From positions 1 through 64,000 of the forward strand of contig URSF01000003.1 in the NCBI GenBank assembly GCA_900550445.1: a DNA stretch of 64,000 nucleotides. The letters run 5' to 3'. A program made the position numbers and the translations under genes. Position 1 is the stretch's first letter. Each line of letters starts with the position of its first letter. The stretch comes from an uncultured Rhodospirillaceae bacterium (GTDB lineage: Bacteria; Pseudomonadota; Alphaproteobacteria; CAAGCB01; CAG-977). This document shows positions 34,199 through 42,274 of this stretch, one piece after another. Below the pieces are notes generated by a model that made no database searches, had not been told where the DNA came from, and saw only the letters and a list, made by a program, of their open reading frames with translations.

Positions 34199-35953
34199 AT
34201 GAATTCTTTATTTTTTAATAAAAAAGCTTTGCTTTTCCTGTTCGTCGCGGCAGCGATAAATTTTTGCTTCCCGGCAAACGCGGGTATATTTTGCGACAAC
34301 GGATCGTTTCAAATGGCAAAAGCCGTCAAACTGGGACGCGGAAACGCTTATTCCGTCGGCGGACAGGCGGAACTGGCAGGAAAAACGGAACTGATAAAAG
34401 AAAAACCCTGCGATAAAAACTGCGTCTCCTGCGACAAAACAACGGGAACGTGTTCAAAATGCGCAAGCGGATATTATTTATACGAAAATGCCTGTCACAC
34501 CTGCCCGCAGTATGCGACATGCGACGGATCGGACGATTTTTCATGTCCTGCGCCGCAATATTTCAAAATAGATTTAACCTGTTATAAATGTTCGGATACC
34601 ATAGAACACTGCATAGCCTGCTCTGATGCGACAAAATGCACAGAATGTGAGTCGCCCTATGTTGTTTCCGATACGGGGGATTCTTGTATAGAACCGCCGA
34701 CCTGCGCCACAGCGGCCATGCAAAACAATACCAATGTCGCTGCGGCGACAGATGCAAGCAGTTTTTACGCGGCCATGGATTCCGGAAAATCCGTAATTTT
34801 GATTGACGGAGACATTTCCGGACTTGCAACAACGGCTTTAGGATCCAAAAAACTGGTAGGTCCGAAATATTTTTCCGATATTGAAATCTGCAAAACGCAG
34901 ACCACGCCGACCGTGACTTTTGCGTCGTCTTCAAACATGACGATCAGCGGCGGCGAAATCAATCAGCTGAACCTGAAATTTACCTTAAACGATAAATCAA
35001 AAAATGCTGTTTCAGGCTCAGGAATTATTAAAGATTCAACAATTTCGGCCCATTTATCTAATAATGTTGTTTCTGCCACAGGAAAAATAACTCTATCCGG
35101 CGACGTAACCATTTTATCGGAAAAAGATGACGGTGACAACTATGCCAACCAAGGAGTCTTAGCCACGGAAGGAGGAACAATTGAAATAGCAGGAAAGACG
35201 ACATTAAAAGGAGAAAGCAGTTACGGTTTGAGAATGGGCAAAGAAACAACAGTAACTATTAATTCATCAGGAACGCTTATTTTAAACATGCCAGGTGTCT
35301 TTGTAGGAATCGATTTGGAAAACGGTTCAACATTTACAGCAAACGGACCGGTAAAATTTGAACAACCGGCATCATCTTCGGCAATAGGATATATCTCGGT
35401 GTATGAATCCTACATCAATCTGAACGCCAACGGCAACTACCTCAAAACGACATATGCAGGTCTGATGGAAACAAGCGGAATGATCAAAGTCAACGGATCG
35501 ACGACAATTGAATGCTTCAAAAAACAAAACAACAGCACCTGCACAGCGATCAATGTTGATCATACTTACGGCGGCACTACCACTAAATTGGAAATCAACG
35601 CGCCGGTCACGGTTAAAGGTTTGACAAAAGATAGAGACAACCAATATCCCACCATCTCGGGAGACATGCTTCTTTATGCAAAAGGGGATTCCATAAAGCT
35701 CAATTCCACCATAGAATCGACCACTGGCATCGGTAAAGTCTTTATCAATGTGGATTCGGCGAACTTTACTTCTTCCGGTGCGATCATAGGGGCGAATTAT
35801 ATGTATGGATATGAACGGCCTATGAATATTTCCGCCGGCGCAAAACTGAAGATGAACGGCGTCTGCAAGAAAGCGACGAGTTCGGGAACGATGACATTAC
35901 AATACGATAATGGCATCACGACCCCTATTGCACCGTTTACCGGCGGGTGTTGA
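34199..35953 (+). CDS. Exported Cys-rich, beta-helix-like surface protein
   Basis: This 584-residue protein has a signal peptide (MNSLFFNKKALLFLFVAAAI, cleavage after NAG or ANA at about 28). Residues about 70-170 form a Cys-rich module with repeated C-x-x-C (CDKNCVSCDKTTGTCSKCAS, CIACSDATKCTEC) resembling furin/EGF or protozoal variable-surface repeats. Residues about 180-584 are Ser/Thr/Gly/Asn-rich short strands (SGSGIIKDSTISAHLSNN, ATEGGTIEIAGKTTL) like a right-handed beta-helix, ending in Cys. No autotransporter barrel or anchor is seen. It follows a strong RBS (GGAGGGGAAG) and the poly-C promoter. Probably a secreted or surface-exposed antigen. Confidence 0.75.
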   Translation: MNSLFFNKKALLFLFVAAAINFCFPANAGIFCDNGSFQMAKAVKLGRGNAYSVGGQAELAGKTELIKEKPCDKNCVSCDKTTGTCSKCASGYYLYENACHTCPQYATCDGSDDFSCPAPQYFKIDLTCYKCSDTIEHCIACSDATKCTECESPYVVSDTGDSCIEPPTCATAAMQNNTNVAAATDASSFYAAMDSGKSVILIDGDISGLATTALGSKKLVGPKYFSDIEICKTQTTPTVTFASSSNMTISGGEINQLNLKFTLNDKSKNAVSGSGIIKDSTISAHLSNNVVSATGKITLSGDVTILSEKDDGDNYANQGVLATEGGTIEIAGKTTLKGESSYGLRMGKETTVTINSSGTLILNMPGVFVGIDLENGSTFTANGPVKFEQPASSSAIGYISVYESYINLNANGNYLKTTYAGLMETSGMIKVNGSTTIECFKKQNNSTCTAINVDHTYGGTTTKLEINAPVTVKGLTKDRDNQYPTISGDMLLYAKGDSIKLNSTIESTTGIGKVFINVDSANFTSSGAIIGANYMYGYERPMNISAGAKLKMNGVCKKATSSGTMTLQYDNGITTPIAPFTGGC

Positions 35954-35973
35954 TAAAGCGAAACAACCTGTTC

Positions 35974-36002
35974 AATGCCGCGGAAAGTATTTCCGCGGCA
36001 TT
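35974..36002 (+). terminator. Perfect 13-base hairpin after the surface-protein gene
   Basis: AATGCCGCGGAAA (35974-35986) and TTTCCGCGGCATT (35990-36002) form a perfect stem with a 3-base loop, 20 bases after the stop codon. No T run follows, so it may be a weak terminator or an mRNA-stabilising hairpin. Confidence 0.55.
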
Positions 36003-36012
36003 CGCATAAAAA

Positions 36013-36144
36013 ATGCATTTGTCCGCAGCGGCAATAAATTTTTGCTTTCCGGCAGATGCAGATATATTTTGCAACAACGGGGTGTTTTTTCGGTCTCCTT
36101 TAATCGCCCAATTAAAAAAATCAATTAATTTCTTATTTCTGTAA
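36013..36144 (+). pseudogene. Relic copy of the 5' end of the surface-protein gene
   Basis: This 44-codon reading frame encodes AAAINFCFPADADIFCNNG, clearly related to AAINFCFPANAGIFCDNG near the N-terminus of the protein at 34199. The DNA of 36019-36083 is about 80% identical to 34244-34308. After this stretch the similarity stops and the frame ends at a stop. It looks like the remnant of a deleted tandem paralogue. Confidence 0.7.
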
Positions 36145-36212
36145 TATCTTTCCGCTGTTTTTTGACAAAAATTTTGCTATAACAGCCAAATAAAAAACAA
36201 GGAAACAAACCG

Positions 36213-36950
36213 ATGCCCTCATCTCCGTCCGGTAAAAATTACAGAATTACGCTGTATCTCGATACACCCAAGGCGATGCTGCGCCCGTTCAAGGACTTTA
36301 CAAAGCATAATCATTTGGAATCTTTGATTTGCAAAAATTCCTTAGATCCGGTTGCTTTTACGGGACATGCGTTTATCGGCTTGACGGACGCCGACGGAAA
36401 GGAAAAACGCTGGGGATATACATGCGAAGAAGCGGCTCTGTTCCGTTCATTGCGCGGAATGCCGGGAAAAATTGTAGAAGAAGACCATGAATCGCCTTAT
36501 AACGAAGCAATTATGTGGACTGTTTCCAAAGATCAGTTTCTTGCCGCCCGAAAAGCGATCCAAAAAGAAGCTGAAAATCCGGGAACTTACAAACTGTTTG
36601 AAAAAAATTGCGCGACGGTTGCGGCCGGTATTTTAAAAGCCGCCGGTGTTCCCGACGTACCGAAAGGGAAACTCTCCCTGACGCCGCACGGCATGGTTAT
36701 CAAAAAACGCATGATGCTGGCAAAAAGACGACTGGAAACGGCAAAATTCAAAATCAAAAATTTTTTCAATGTTTTATCCGGCAAAAAGAAAGCTCCCAAA
36801 TCCGAATTGCTGGATTCTCTGCGTTCCAAACCGGTTCCCGTCCCCATCAAACAGGCGATGAAGCATTTCAAAAAAGACAGAAAAAACAACGAAATAACGC
36901 CGGTTGATTTTAACCGTATCGTTTCTTCCCTTGCCCATATTCATTCCTGA
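36213..36950 (+). CDS. Permuted-papain-like (NlpC/P60-LRAT-like) protein, copy 1
   Basis: This 245-residue protein has no signal peptide. The conserved His is in FTGHAFIGLTD (His52) and the Cys in YKLFEKNCATVAAGIL (Cys133). The His-before-Cys order and the Asn-Cys motif recall circularly permuted papain-fold proteins such as LRAT and YiiX. A basic C-terminal region (about 165-245) follows, with a segment LLDSLRSKPVPVPIKQAM that is nearly identical in copy 2. An extended -10 TGCTATAAC lies upstream, and the RBS is AAGGAAA. Enzymatic activity is inferred only from the motif pair. Confidence 0.7.
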   Translation: MPSSPSGKNYRITLYLDTPKAMLRPFKDFTKHNHLESLICKNSLDPVAFTGHAFIGLTDADGKEKRWGYTCEEAALFRSLRGMPGKIVEEDHESPYNEAIMWTVSKDQFLAARKAIQKEAENPGTYKLFEKNCATVAAGILKAAGVPDVPKGKLSLTPHGMVIKKRMMLAKRRLETAKFKIKNFFNVLSGKKKAPKSELLDSLRSKPVPVPIKQAMKHFKKDRKNNEITPVDFNRIVSSLAHIHS

Positions 36951-36964
36951 AACCGAGGCCGTTT

Positions 36965-37696
36965 ATGACACAACCGCAGTCCTGTGAAAAAAATTGCAAA
37001 ATTACTTTATATATTGACACGCCCACTTTTATGCTGAAGCCGTTCAAAGACCATAAAAACCATTGTCAGATCCGCAGTCTGATTGAACACGGTCATTTAA
37101 ACACGCTACCGTTCACAGGCCATTCTTTTATCGGGCTGACCGACGAAAACGGCCGCGAAGAACGCTGGGGATATACGACAAAAGCGGACGTTGCCGGAGT
37201 GATCGAAACAATCCGCGGCATAGAAGGCAATTTTATCAGCGAAAACGCCAATCAGCAGTATAATGAAGCGATCGTTTACCCCGTTTCCCGGGATCAATAT
37301 CTGGCGGCGAAACAAAAAACCGAAGAATATCGGCAAAATCCGGGAACATATAAATTATTTGAAAAAAACTGTTCAACCGTTGCGCGGGATATTCTGGCCG
37401 TGGCAAAAGTCGACGAACTGCCCGGCAAAGGATTAGGATTGACGCCGTACGGACTGGCGGCAAAAAAGCGCGTCACTTTGGCTCAGCGCCGCTGCGAGGC
37501 TTCCCTTTTTAAAATTAAAAATGCCGTACGCTCTATGTTCGGACAGAAAAAAGTGCCGCGCCGGGAACTATTGGATTCCCTGCGCGCGAAACCGGTTCCC
37601 GTTCCGATTAAAACGGCAATGCGCACCGCCGGAAAAGAGCCGATGACGCCGATTAACGTCGAAACCGTCATTGCGAACATTGCCCGGGGCCGGTGA
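36965..37696 (+). CDS. Permuted-papain-like protein, copy 2, with C-terminal RGR
   Basis: This 243-residue tandem paralogue of the preceding gene lies 14 bases downstream. It has TGHSFIGLTDENGREERWGY (His53), YKLFEKNCSTVARDIL (Cys136) and the conserved tail LLDSLRAKPVPVPIKTAM. It differs at the very end: ANIARGR here, versus AHIHS in copy 1. The RGR ending is shared with the three unrelated HExxH proteins at 46796-50804. No signal peptide or membrane segment is seen. Possible effector or cytoplasmic amidase/acyltransferase. Confidence 0.7.
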   Translation: MTQPQSCEKNCKITLYIDTPTFMLKPFKDHKNHCQIRSLIEHGHLNTLPFTGHSFIGLTDENGREERWGYTTKADVAGVIETIRGIEGNFISENANQQYNEAIVYPVSRDQYLAAKQKTEEYRQNPGTYKLFEKNCSTVARDILAVAKVDELPGKGLGLTPYGLAAKKRVTLAQRRCEASLFKIKNAVRSMFGQKKVPRRELLDSLRAKPVPVPIKTAMRTAGKEPMTPINVETVIANIARGR

Positions 37697-37749
37697 ATAT
37701 TATTTACTTTTTTAACAAAAAGAAAAAAGACGCTTTCCCTTTGTTTTTT

Positions 37750-38238
37750 TTATCCGGCGACCGACATCGGCCCGTATTTGTTTTCTCCGTCACTTTTCAG
37801 GCACATAAAAAACAGCAACAGAACAGAGAAAATCAAGGATAACGAAGAACACAACGTAGCCAAAGAATCGATTTGCATTTGCATGGAAAATCCCGCGCCG
37901 AAAGTCAACGCCACCGGGATAACAGTCCATAATCCCGTCTGTCCGATATCATGCAACCGGCGAACGGCGACAGCCCATGCCGGGAAAAAAGAAAGAAAAG
38001 AATAAACGCCGGCCCCCTGCGCGCCGACCACCAATCCGATAAAGCAGCTGATAATCAGGTTAAAACAAACAAAAGACCAAAACATCATTCTGTTTGACCG
38101 GCCGGAAAATACAAAATATTTTTTCCAGGCTTCGATAAAATACATAAAAGCCTGTGAAATTGAAACAGACGAAGCCGTACTAAAAATTTCCTGCGCTTTT
38201 TCCTGCGCCTGCCGGCCTGTTTTTTCGATATTCGGCAT
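37750..38238 (-). CDS. DUF805 family membrane protein
   Basis: This 162-residue protein has a hydrophilic N-terminus, then the DUF805 pattern: YFVFSGRSNRMMFWSFVCFN, a helix ending GAGVYSFLSFFPAWAVAVRR, and LHDIGQTGLWTVIPVALTFG. Four membrane helices are predicted. The family is widespread and its function is unknown. Confidence 0.85.
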   Translation of the reverse strand: MPNIEKTGRQAQEKAQEIFSTASSVSISQAFMYFIEAWKKYFVFSGRSNRMMFWSFVCFNLIISCFIGLVVGAQGAGVYSFLSFFPAWAVAVRRLHDIGQTGLWTVIPVALTFGAGFSMQMQIDSLATLCSSLSLIFSVLLLFFMCLKSDGENKYGPMSVAG

Positions 38239-38407
38239 AATAATCCTCCCTTGTTAAGGTAAATAACGAAAAACAAGTCTAAAAGAAAAAAAACAATAAA
38301 AAAATCTACACAAAATATTTTTAAAACAAACAGTTATAAACATTCTGAGTTGTTTAAAAAAAATAAAAAAAAGCTATCCTGATTCCAATATAATAAGGAA
38401 TCCTTTC

Positions 38408-39148
38408 ATGCAGACGTCATTTGAATATATTTCGGCTTTTTTTATCGTATCGGGTTTTCTGTGCGCTTTCATTATGCTGGCCGACATCTTTAATAATCGT
38501 CCGCAAAAAATAAAAATCATGAACAGCGTCTGGTTTTTAACTGGAATATGGGCGTCATGGATCGGACTGTACGTTTATTTTAAAATCGGACGGGCAAATA
38601 AAATCAAAAATAATGAAGACGACGATAATCCGATCGGGGCACAAAATCCCGTTTTCAATACGACCGGCCGGCAGACTATGTCTGAAAAAATTCTGTTGTC
38701 AACATTGCATTGCGGCGCCGGCTGCGCTTTGGCGAACCTTATCGCGGAAAGCGGTACTTATTTTTATTCCGCTTATTCCGGCAGTACGGCTTTGGCAATC
38801 AGATGGGGCCTGGATTACCTTTTGGCAATAGTGTTCGGCCTTGGATTCCAATATGCGGCAATCAGTCCGGAAAAAAGGCCGCCTATCCCCGGAAAAATAA
38901 TCCGGACGGCTTTTAAAACCGCCTTTCCGGGATTGACGGCCTGGCAGGCCGGAGTATTTGCTTACAGCTCTCTGATTTTTTTCGGATTTCATGATATGAT
39001 CGGAAAAAATTCATGGAGCTTTTGGTTCATGATGCAGATCGCTATGTTCTGCGGCTGCTTAACGGCTTATCCCGTTAACGGCCTGTTGATCAAATTCCAC
39101 GTAAAAAAAACATCTGACAAAGGAGAAAGACCATTAAAACACTATTAA
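38408..39148 (+). CDS. DUF4396-like integral membrane protein
   Basis: This 246-residue protein has about seven hydrophobic helices. The motif STLHCGAGCALANLIAE (about 97-113) and a late FWFMMQIAMFCGCLTAYPVN resemble DUF4396 proteins, in which a Cys/His-rich motif lies in a membrane helix. Function unknown; possibly metal- or copper-related by family association, which is weak. Its end overlaps the start of the next gene. Confidence 0.7.
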   Translation: MQTSFEYISAFFIVSGFLCAFIMLADIFNNRPQKIKIMNSVWFLTGIWASWIGLYVYFKIGRANKIKNNEDDDNPIGAQNPVFNTTGRQTMSEKILLSTLHCGAGCALANLIAESGTYFYSAYSGSTALAIRWGLDYLLAIVFGLGFQYAAISPEKRPPIPGKIIRTAFKTAFPGLTAWQAGVFAYSSLIFFGFHDMIGKNSWSFWFMMQIAMFCGCLTAYPVNGLLIKFHVKKTSDKGERPLKHY

Positions 39149-39966
39149 AACTGATTCTGTACGCAGTCATTTTATTGATCCTGATTTTAGGGATCGGGCT
39201 GTTTTATATAGATTCGATCATCAAAACAACCGTTAATGAATTGGGGCCGAAAGTCACGCAGACCTCTGTCCATCTGAATGATTTTTCAACATCTCTGGTC
39301 GATACAAAAGTCGTTTTGCAAGGGCTGCAAATTGGCAATCCGAAAGGATTCAGCCAGCCGTATGCTCTGCAGCTGGGCTCTGTCAACGTGCAGGCCGACC
39401 GGGACAGCTTGTTTTCAGATGTGATCATTATTGAAAATGTCGCTCTGTCCGGCGTTGACGTCACTTATGAACTTTCCGGGAAAACCAGCAATCTGGCCGT
39501 ATTGAATGAAAATATAGCTCATTATATTTCTTCTTCGGCCGATGCGTCACAGCCCGAAAAAACCGAAGAAAAAGAAAAAACGGCCTCTGCCAAAAAAGTC
39601 ATTATCAAACATTTGTCCGTAACGGGATCAAAAGTAAACCTGTCCGCCTCTTTGACCCCCGGCGGCAAAGCAATAACAACGACCGTTGACTTGCCGGATC
39701 TGCACTTGAAAAACCTGGGATCCGGAAAACAGCCGATGACAATCGAACAGGCGGCCGCTTATATTTTGAATCTGATTTCGTTGAACAGCTTGGATACACT
39801 GGCGAAATCGGCCTATAAAAACGTTTTGAAAGTTTCGGAAGAAACAATCAAACAAACCAAACAGGCCGCCGAAGAGCTGGCAGATTCGGCCAAACAGACC
39901 GTCAATACTTTGAAAGAAAAAGGAGAGAACATTGACGGCGTTCTGAAAGGACTGTTCGGTAAATAA
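39133..39966 (+). CDS. AsmA/DUF748-like membrane-anchored protein, apparently starting at ATT
   Basis: This protein of about 277 residues has an N-terminal membrane anchor and a periplasmic domain of AsmA-like character (VVLQGLQIGNPKGFSQPYAL, DVIIIENVALSGVDVTYEL, VIIKHLSVTGSKVNLSAS), then a helical tail. The best Shine-Dalgarno (AAAGGAGAAAG, 39119-39129) is seven bases before an ATT at 39133. That start gives IKTLLKLILYAVILLILILG, a complete anchor preceded by Lys. The first conventional start is TTG at 39175, which would cut the anchor and has no RBS. Such proteins are thought to act in envelope lipid transport. Confidence 0.7.
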   Translation: MKTLLKLILYAVILLILILGIGLFYIDSIIKTTVNELGPKVTQTSVHLNDFSTSLVDTKVVLQGLQIGNPKGFSQPYALQLGSVNVQADRDSLFSDVIIIENVALSGVDVTYELSGKTSNLAVLNENIAHYISSSADASQPEKTEEKEKTASAKKVIIKHLSVTGSKVNLSASLTPGGKAITTTVDLPDLHLKNLGSGKQPMTIEQAAAYILNLISLNSLDTLAKSAYKNVLKVSEETIKQTKQAAEELADSAKQTVNTLKEKGENIDGVLKGLFGK

Positions 39967-39977
39967 AATCAGAATTT

Positions 39978-40014
39978 CTGAAGGGGAAAAAATCCCCTTC
40001 AGCGCTCTTTTTCC
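39978..40014 (+). terminator. Terminator after the AsmA-like gene
   Basis: The stem CTGAAGGGGA (39978-39987) / TCCCCTTCAG (39993-40002) with a 5-base loop is followed by CGCTCTTTTTCC. Confidence 0.8.
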
Positions 40015-40265
40015 TCTCCGGCGAAGATAAATGCGAAAACAATCTGTGCATTTATTTCAGCCGCATTTATTACTTTTATTCTCTCCGTTATTTTCAAAAA
40101 ACGCGGTATAATTTTATATAATCAGTTATTTTTCGGTGCCCGCGCGCATCAGATACGTCAATTCAAACCGGATTTTTTTGAATTACGGCTTTATCTCTGT
40201 TCTTCCATAACCCGAAATAAAAAGTTCGTCTTTTTTGAATTACGACAGCTCTGACAGTCTGATCA
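40015..40265. other. Non-coding stretch with a duplicated 14-base motif
   Basis: No gene is seen. TTTTTTGAATTACG occurs twice, at 40174-40187 and 40231-40244, 57 bases apart. The rest is AT-rich without convincing promoter or fold. It separates the AsmA-like gene from the tRNA-Ser terminator. Confidence 0.4.
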
Positions 40266-40302
40266 AAAAAAACAGAACCCATAAAAAATGGATTCCGTTT
40301 CA
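40266..40302 (-). terminator. Terminator of tRNA-Ser
   Basis: The minus-strand stem CGGAATCCAT / ATGGGTTCTG (two G-U pairs) is followed by eight T, directly after the tRNA 3' end. Confidence 0.75.
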
Positions 40303-40305
40303 AAA

Positions 40306-40395
40306 TGGCGGAGGACGTGGGAGTCGAACCCACTCACGGGTATAACCCCGTGTACGGATTAGCAATCCGCTGCATTACCGTTCTGCCAGTCCTCC
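40306..40395 (-). tRNA. tRNA-Ser (anticodon GCU)
   Basis: On the minus strand a 90-base class II tRNA has acceptor arms GGAGGAC and GTCCTCC, discriminator G and an encoded CCA. The anticodon loop is TTGCTAA within GGATTGCTAATCC, giving anticodon GCU. A long variable arm (ACACGGGGTTATACCCGTG) and T loop GGTTCGACTCC complete it. It reads serine AGC/AGU codons. Confidence 0.97.
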
Positions 40396-40496
40396 GTCGT
40401 TTTCAGTTCTAACGAAAGTTTTTCCTTCCGTCAACTTAAAAAACTTCCCAAATGTATTTTTCATTTTTAAATTTTTCAATTCCTGTTTTTTTCCGT

Positions 40497-40527
40497 AAAA
40501 AAGCCCCGATATTCTCAGGGCTTTTTT
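40497..40527 (-). terminator. Terminator after the 65-residue gene
   Basis: The minus-strand stem AGCCCTGA / TCGGGGCT with a 5-base loop is followed by six T, just past the stop at 40530. Confidence 0.8.
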
Positions 40528-40529
40528 TA

Positions 40530-40727
40530 TTATCTGTGCAGCATCGCTTCTGATAAATGGGAAGATACTCTGTCCGCTTCCGGTAATTTTTTATCGGGAT
40601 CCCGCAAAATTGAATTGCGCAGTTTTTGATTCACCGCCGAATTTTCAGGCGTTCCGCCCAATTCAACGGTAACGGCGGCATTTTTTGCAAAACGTTTCAC
40701 CAATGACTTTTCACTTAATTTCGTCAT
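40530..40727 (-). CDS. Small basic hypothetical protein coupled to the two-repeat protein
   Basis: A 65-residue hydrophilic protein whose start overlaps the stop of the 385-residue gene by four bases and which is followed by a terminator, so it is very probably translated. No motif is recognised. It could be a partner, chaperone or immunity-like protein of its neighbour, but nothing in the sequence proves that. Confidence 0.55.
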   Translation of the reverse strand: MTKLSEKSLVKRFAKNAAVTVELGGTPENSAVNQKLRNSILRDPDKKLPEADRVSSHLSEAMLHR

Positions 40728-41881
40728 CTGACTTTATATCCTTTTAAGACCTTGGCAAACATCTGGTCAGACATCTTTGATTTATCAGAAGCTGTCTTTG
40801 CCGGTGTCTCCATCTTACGTTCAGGTTTTCCAAATAAAGTTTTCTGAACATTATCCAACTGTTTTTGCAATGGAACTCTTTTAGATTCTTCGTGATTCCT
40901 CTCGGCAGATTTAGCCCAAGCCTTTGCATCGGAAGCGATATCGGATATCGATCTGGGTTCTCCGTCTTTATAGACATCTTCCAATACGTCGTTGTAAACG
41001 GACCGATTTTTTTTCATTGATTCGACCGCCTTGGCCATAGCCTGATCCAACTGCTTTTCCGCATTAAACGCAAAAGTGTGGCTTTTCAATTTTGCTCCGA
41101 TCCTTTTAAAGAACGACAAGCCTTTTGTAACGCTCGGAGATCCTTTCTTTAAATTGTATTCACTATCTTTCGCTTTGACGTCGCCGGAAGGCAAATACAT
41201 CTTATCCACAACGGAATCGCCATGATATCCTTTAACGCCGGCATGCGCGCGCAAAGTCTTCATCACATGAATCTCTGCCCGGCGGGCATCTTTCGGATGT
41301 TGGACTTTATACGCATGCATCGCATCGGCAACCTCCTGTAAAACATCACTGCATTCCGCACGCGCCTTGGCTGTTTCTTTCGTCCTATACGATTCCGTGT
41401 ACTTATAGTGATTGTTCGTTTGATCATTGCGCACGGAAGCGTTTTCCGCAATCTCGGAAATTCTGGTAATGCCATTATACGTCGTACTTTCTTTTATGGC
41501 TTCCGCATAATATTGAGGATTGCGCTTGGCATCTTTTTGAACACGTTCCAAAGCATCATTTAAAGCGGCGTAGTCTTTTGACCAGACGGCTTTAATTTTT
41601 GCCCCGAGCTTATTAAAAAAGGGACGCCCTTTGTTAATATCCGGTTTTTTTTCGCCCAAAGACCTGAACGCCTGACGTTGCTTATAATTCATACCGTTTT
41701 CGTATTCCAGATCATAAGAACCGCTTTTACTGCCTTCAATCGCAGCCTTCAACACGCTTTGAGCGTATGCGTTAACACGCAAAAAATCTTTTGGATTTTC
41801 TTCTTTATACCGTTCAAGACATCTGTTCAAATAGCTTAAATTGTCTGCGGTATTTTTAATCTCTTCCTTATAATCAGCCAT
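40724..41881 (-). CDS. Charged helical protein with two internal repeats
   Basis: This 385-residue protein has no signal peptide and no membrane segment. It contains two divergent copies of a module of about 165 residues (roughly 10-160 and 175-335). Compare KGRPFFNKLGAKIKAVWSKD, NPQYYAEAIKE and ISEIAENAS with KGLSFFKRIGAKLKSHTFAF, NRSVYNDVLED and ISDIASDAK. The C-terminus is basic and ends GYKVR. The RBS GGAGGAAA is strong. The family is not recognised. High charge and lineage-specific look suggest an effector or structural protein. Confidence 0.7.
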   Translation of the reverse strand: MADYKEEIKNTADNLSYLNRCLERYKEENPKDFLRVNAYAQSVLKAAIEGSKSGSYDLEYENGMNYKQRQAFRSLGEKKPDINKGRPFFNKLGAKIKAVWSKDYAALNDALERVQKDAKRNPQYYAEAIKESTTYNGITRISEIAENASVRNDQTNNHYKYTESYRTKETAKARAECSDVLQEVADAMHAYKVQHPKDARRAEIHVMKTLRAHAGVKGYHGDSVVDKMYLPSGDVKAKDSEYNLKKGSPSVTKGLSFFKRIGAKLKSHTFAFNAEKQLDQAMAKAVESMKKNRSVYNDVLEDVYKDGEPRSISDIASDAKAWAKSAERNHEESKRVPLQKQLDNVQKTLFGKPERKMETPAKTASDKSKMSDQMFAKVLKGYKVR

Positions 41882-41958
41882 TTTTTCCTCCTGCGGTAGT
41901 TAGAACTATCATAGCATAAAAATTTTTTTCTTCCTTATCTTTATTTATGACAAAATTT

Positions 41959-42252
41959 TTACACTGGCAGCTTTCTAACCTTACTGACCGGCGCATAATA
42001 TTCATGTTCCAGTTCATTATCCAATATTTCAGCGATCAGGACTTTATTTTCTTTTTGCAAAGAAGCCAAAGCCATCGGAGATAAATACTCCAACAAAATG
42101 GCGCGTTTTGAATCTCGCATCAACAAAGCCGTTTCCACGCCGTCAAAGAAAAAACGAGGATGATCGGGAACACCTGTTCGCGCTCGAATACAAAACAACA
42201 GCTCTCCGTCTTTGTTTTGCACAACGTCGTAAAGTCCTTCCTTTTCAGCCAT
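41959..42252 (-). CDS. Small hypothetical protein, paralogue of the protein at 24871-25155
   Basis: This 97-residue acidic protein starts behind GAGAGGAAA. It shares DGELLF, an ALLMRDSK-like strand (AVLIRSKK in the paralogue), a middle helix and a C-terminal EYYAPVSKV with the dapL-linked protein. It lies 22 bases downstream of gatB on the same strand, so it is probably in the gatCAB transcript. Both paralogues sit next to core biosynthetic genes. Function unknown. Confidence 0.7.
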   Translation of the reverse strand: MAEKEGLYDVVQNKDGELLFCIRARTGVPDHPRFFFDGVETALLMRDSKRAILLEYLSPMALASLQKENKVLIAEILDNELEHEYYAPVSKVRKLPV

Positions 42253-42274
42253 CGTTTTTTCCTCTCATCAATCG

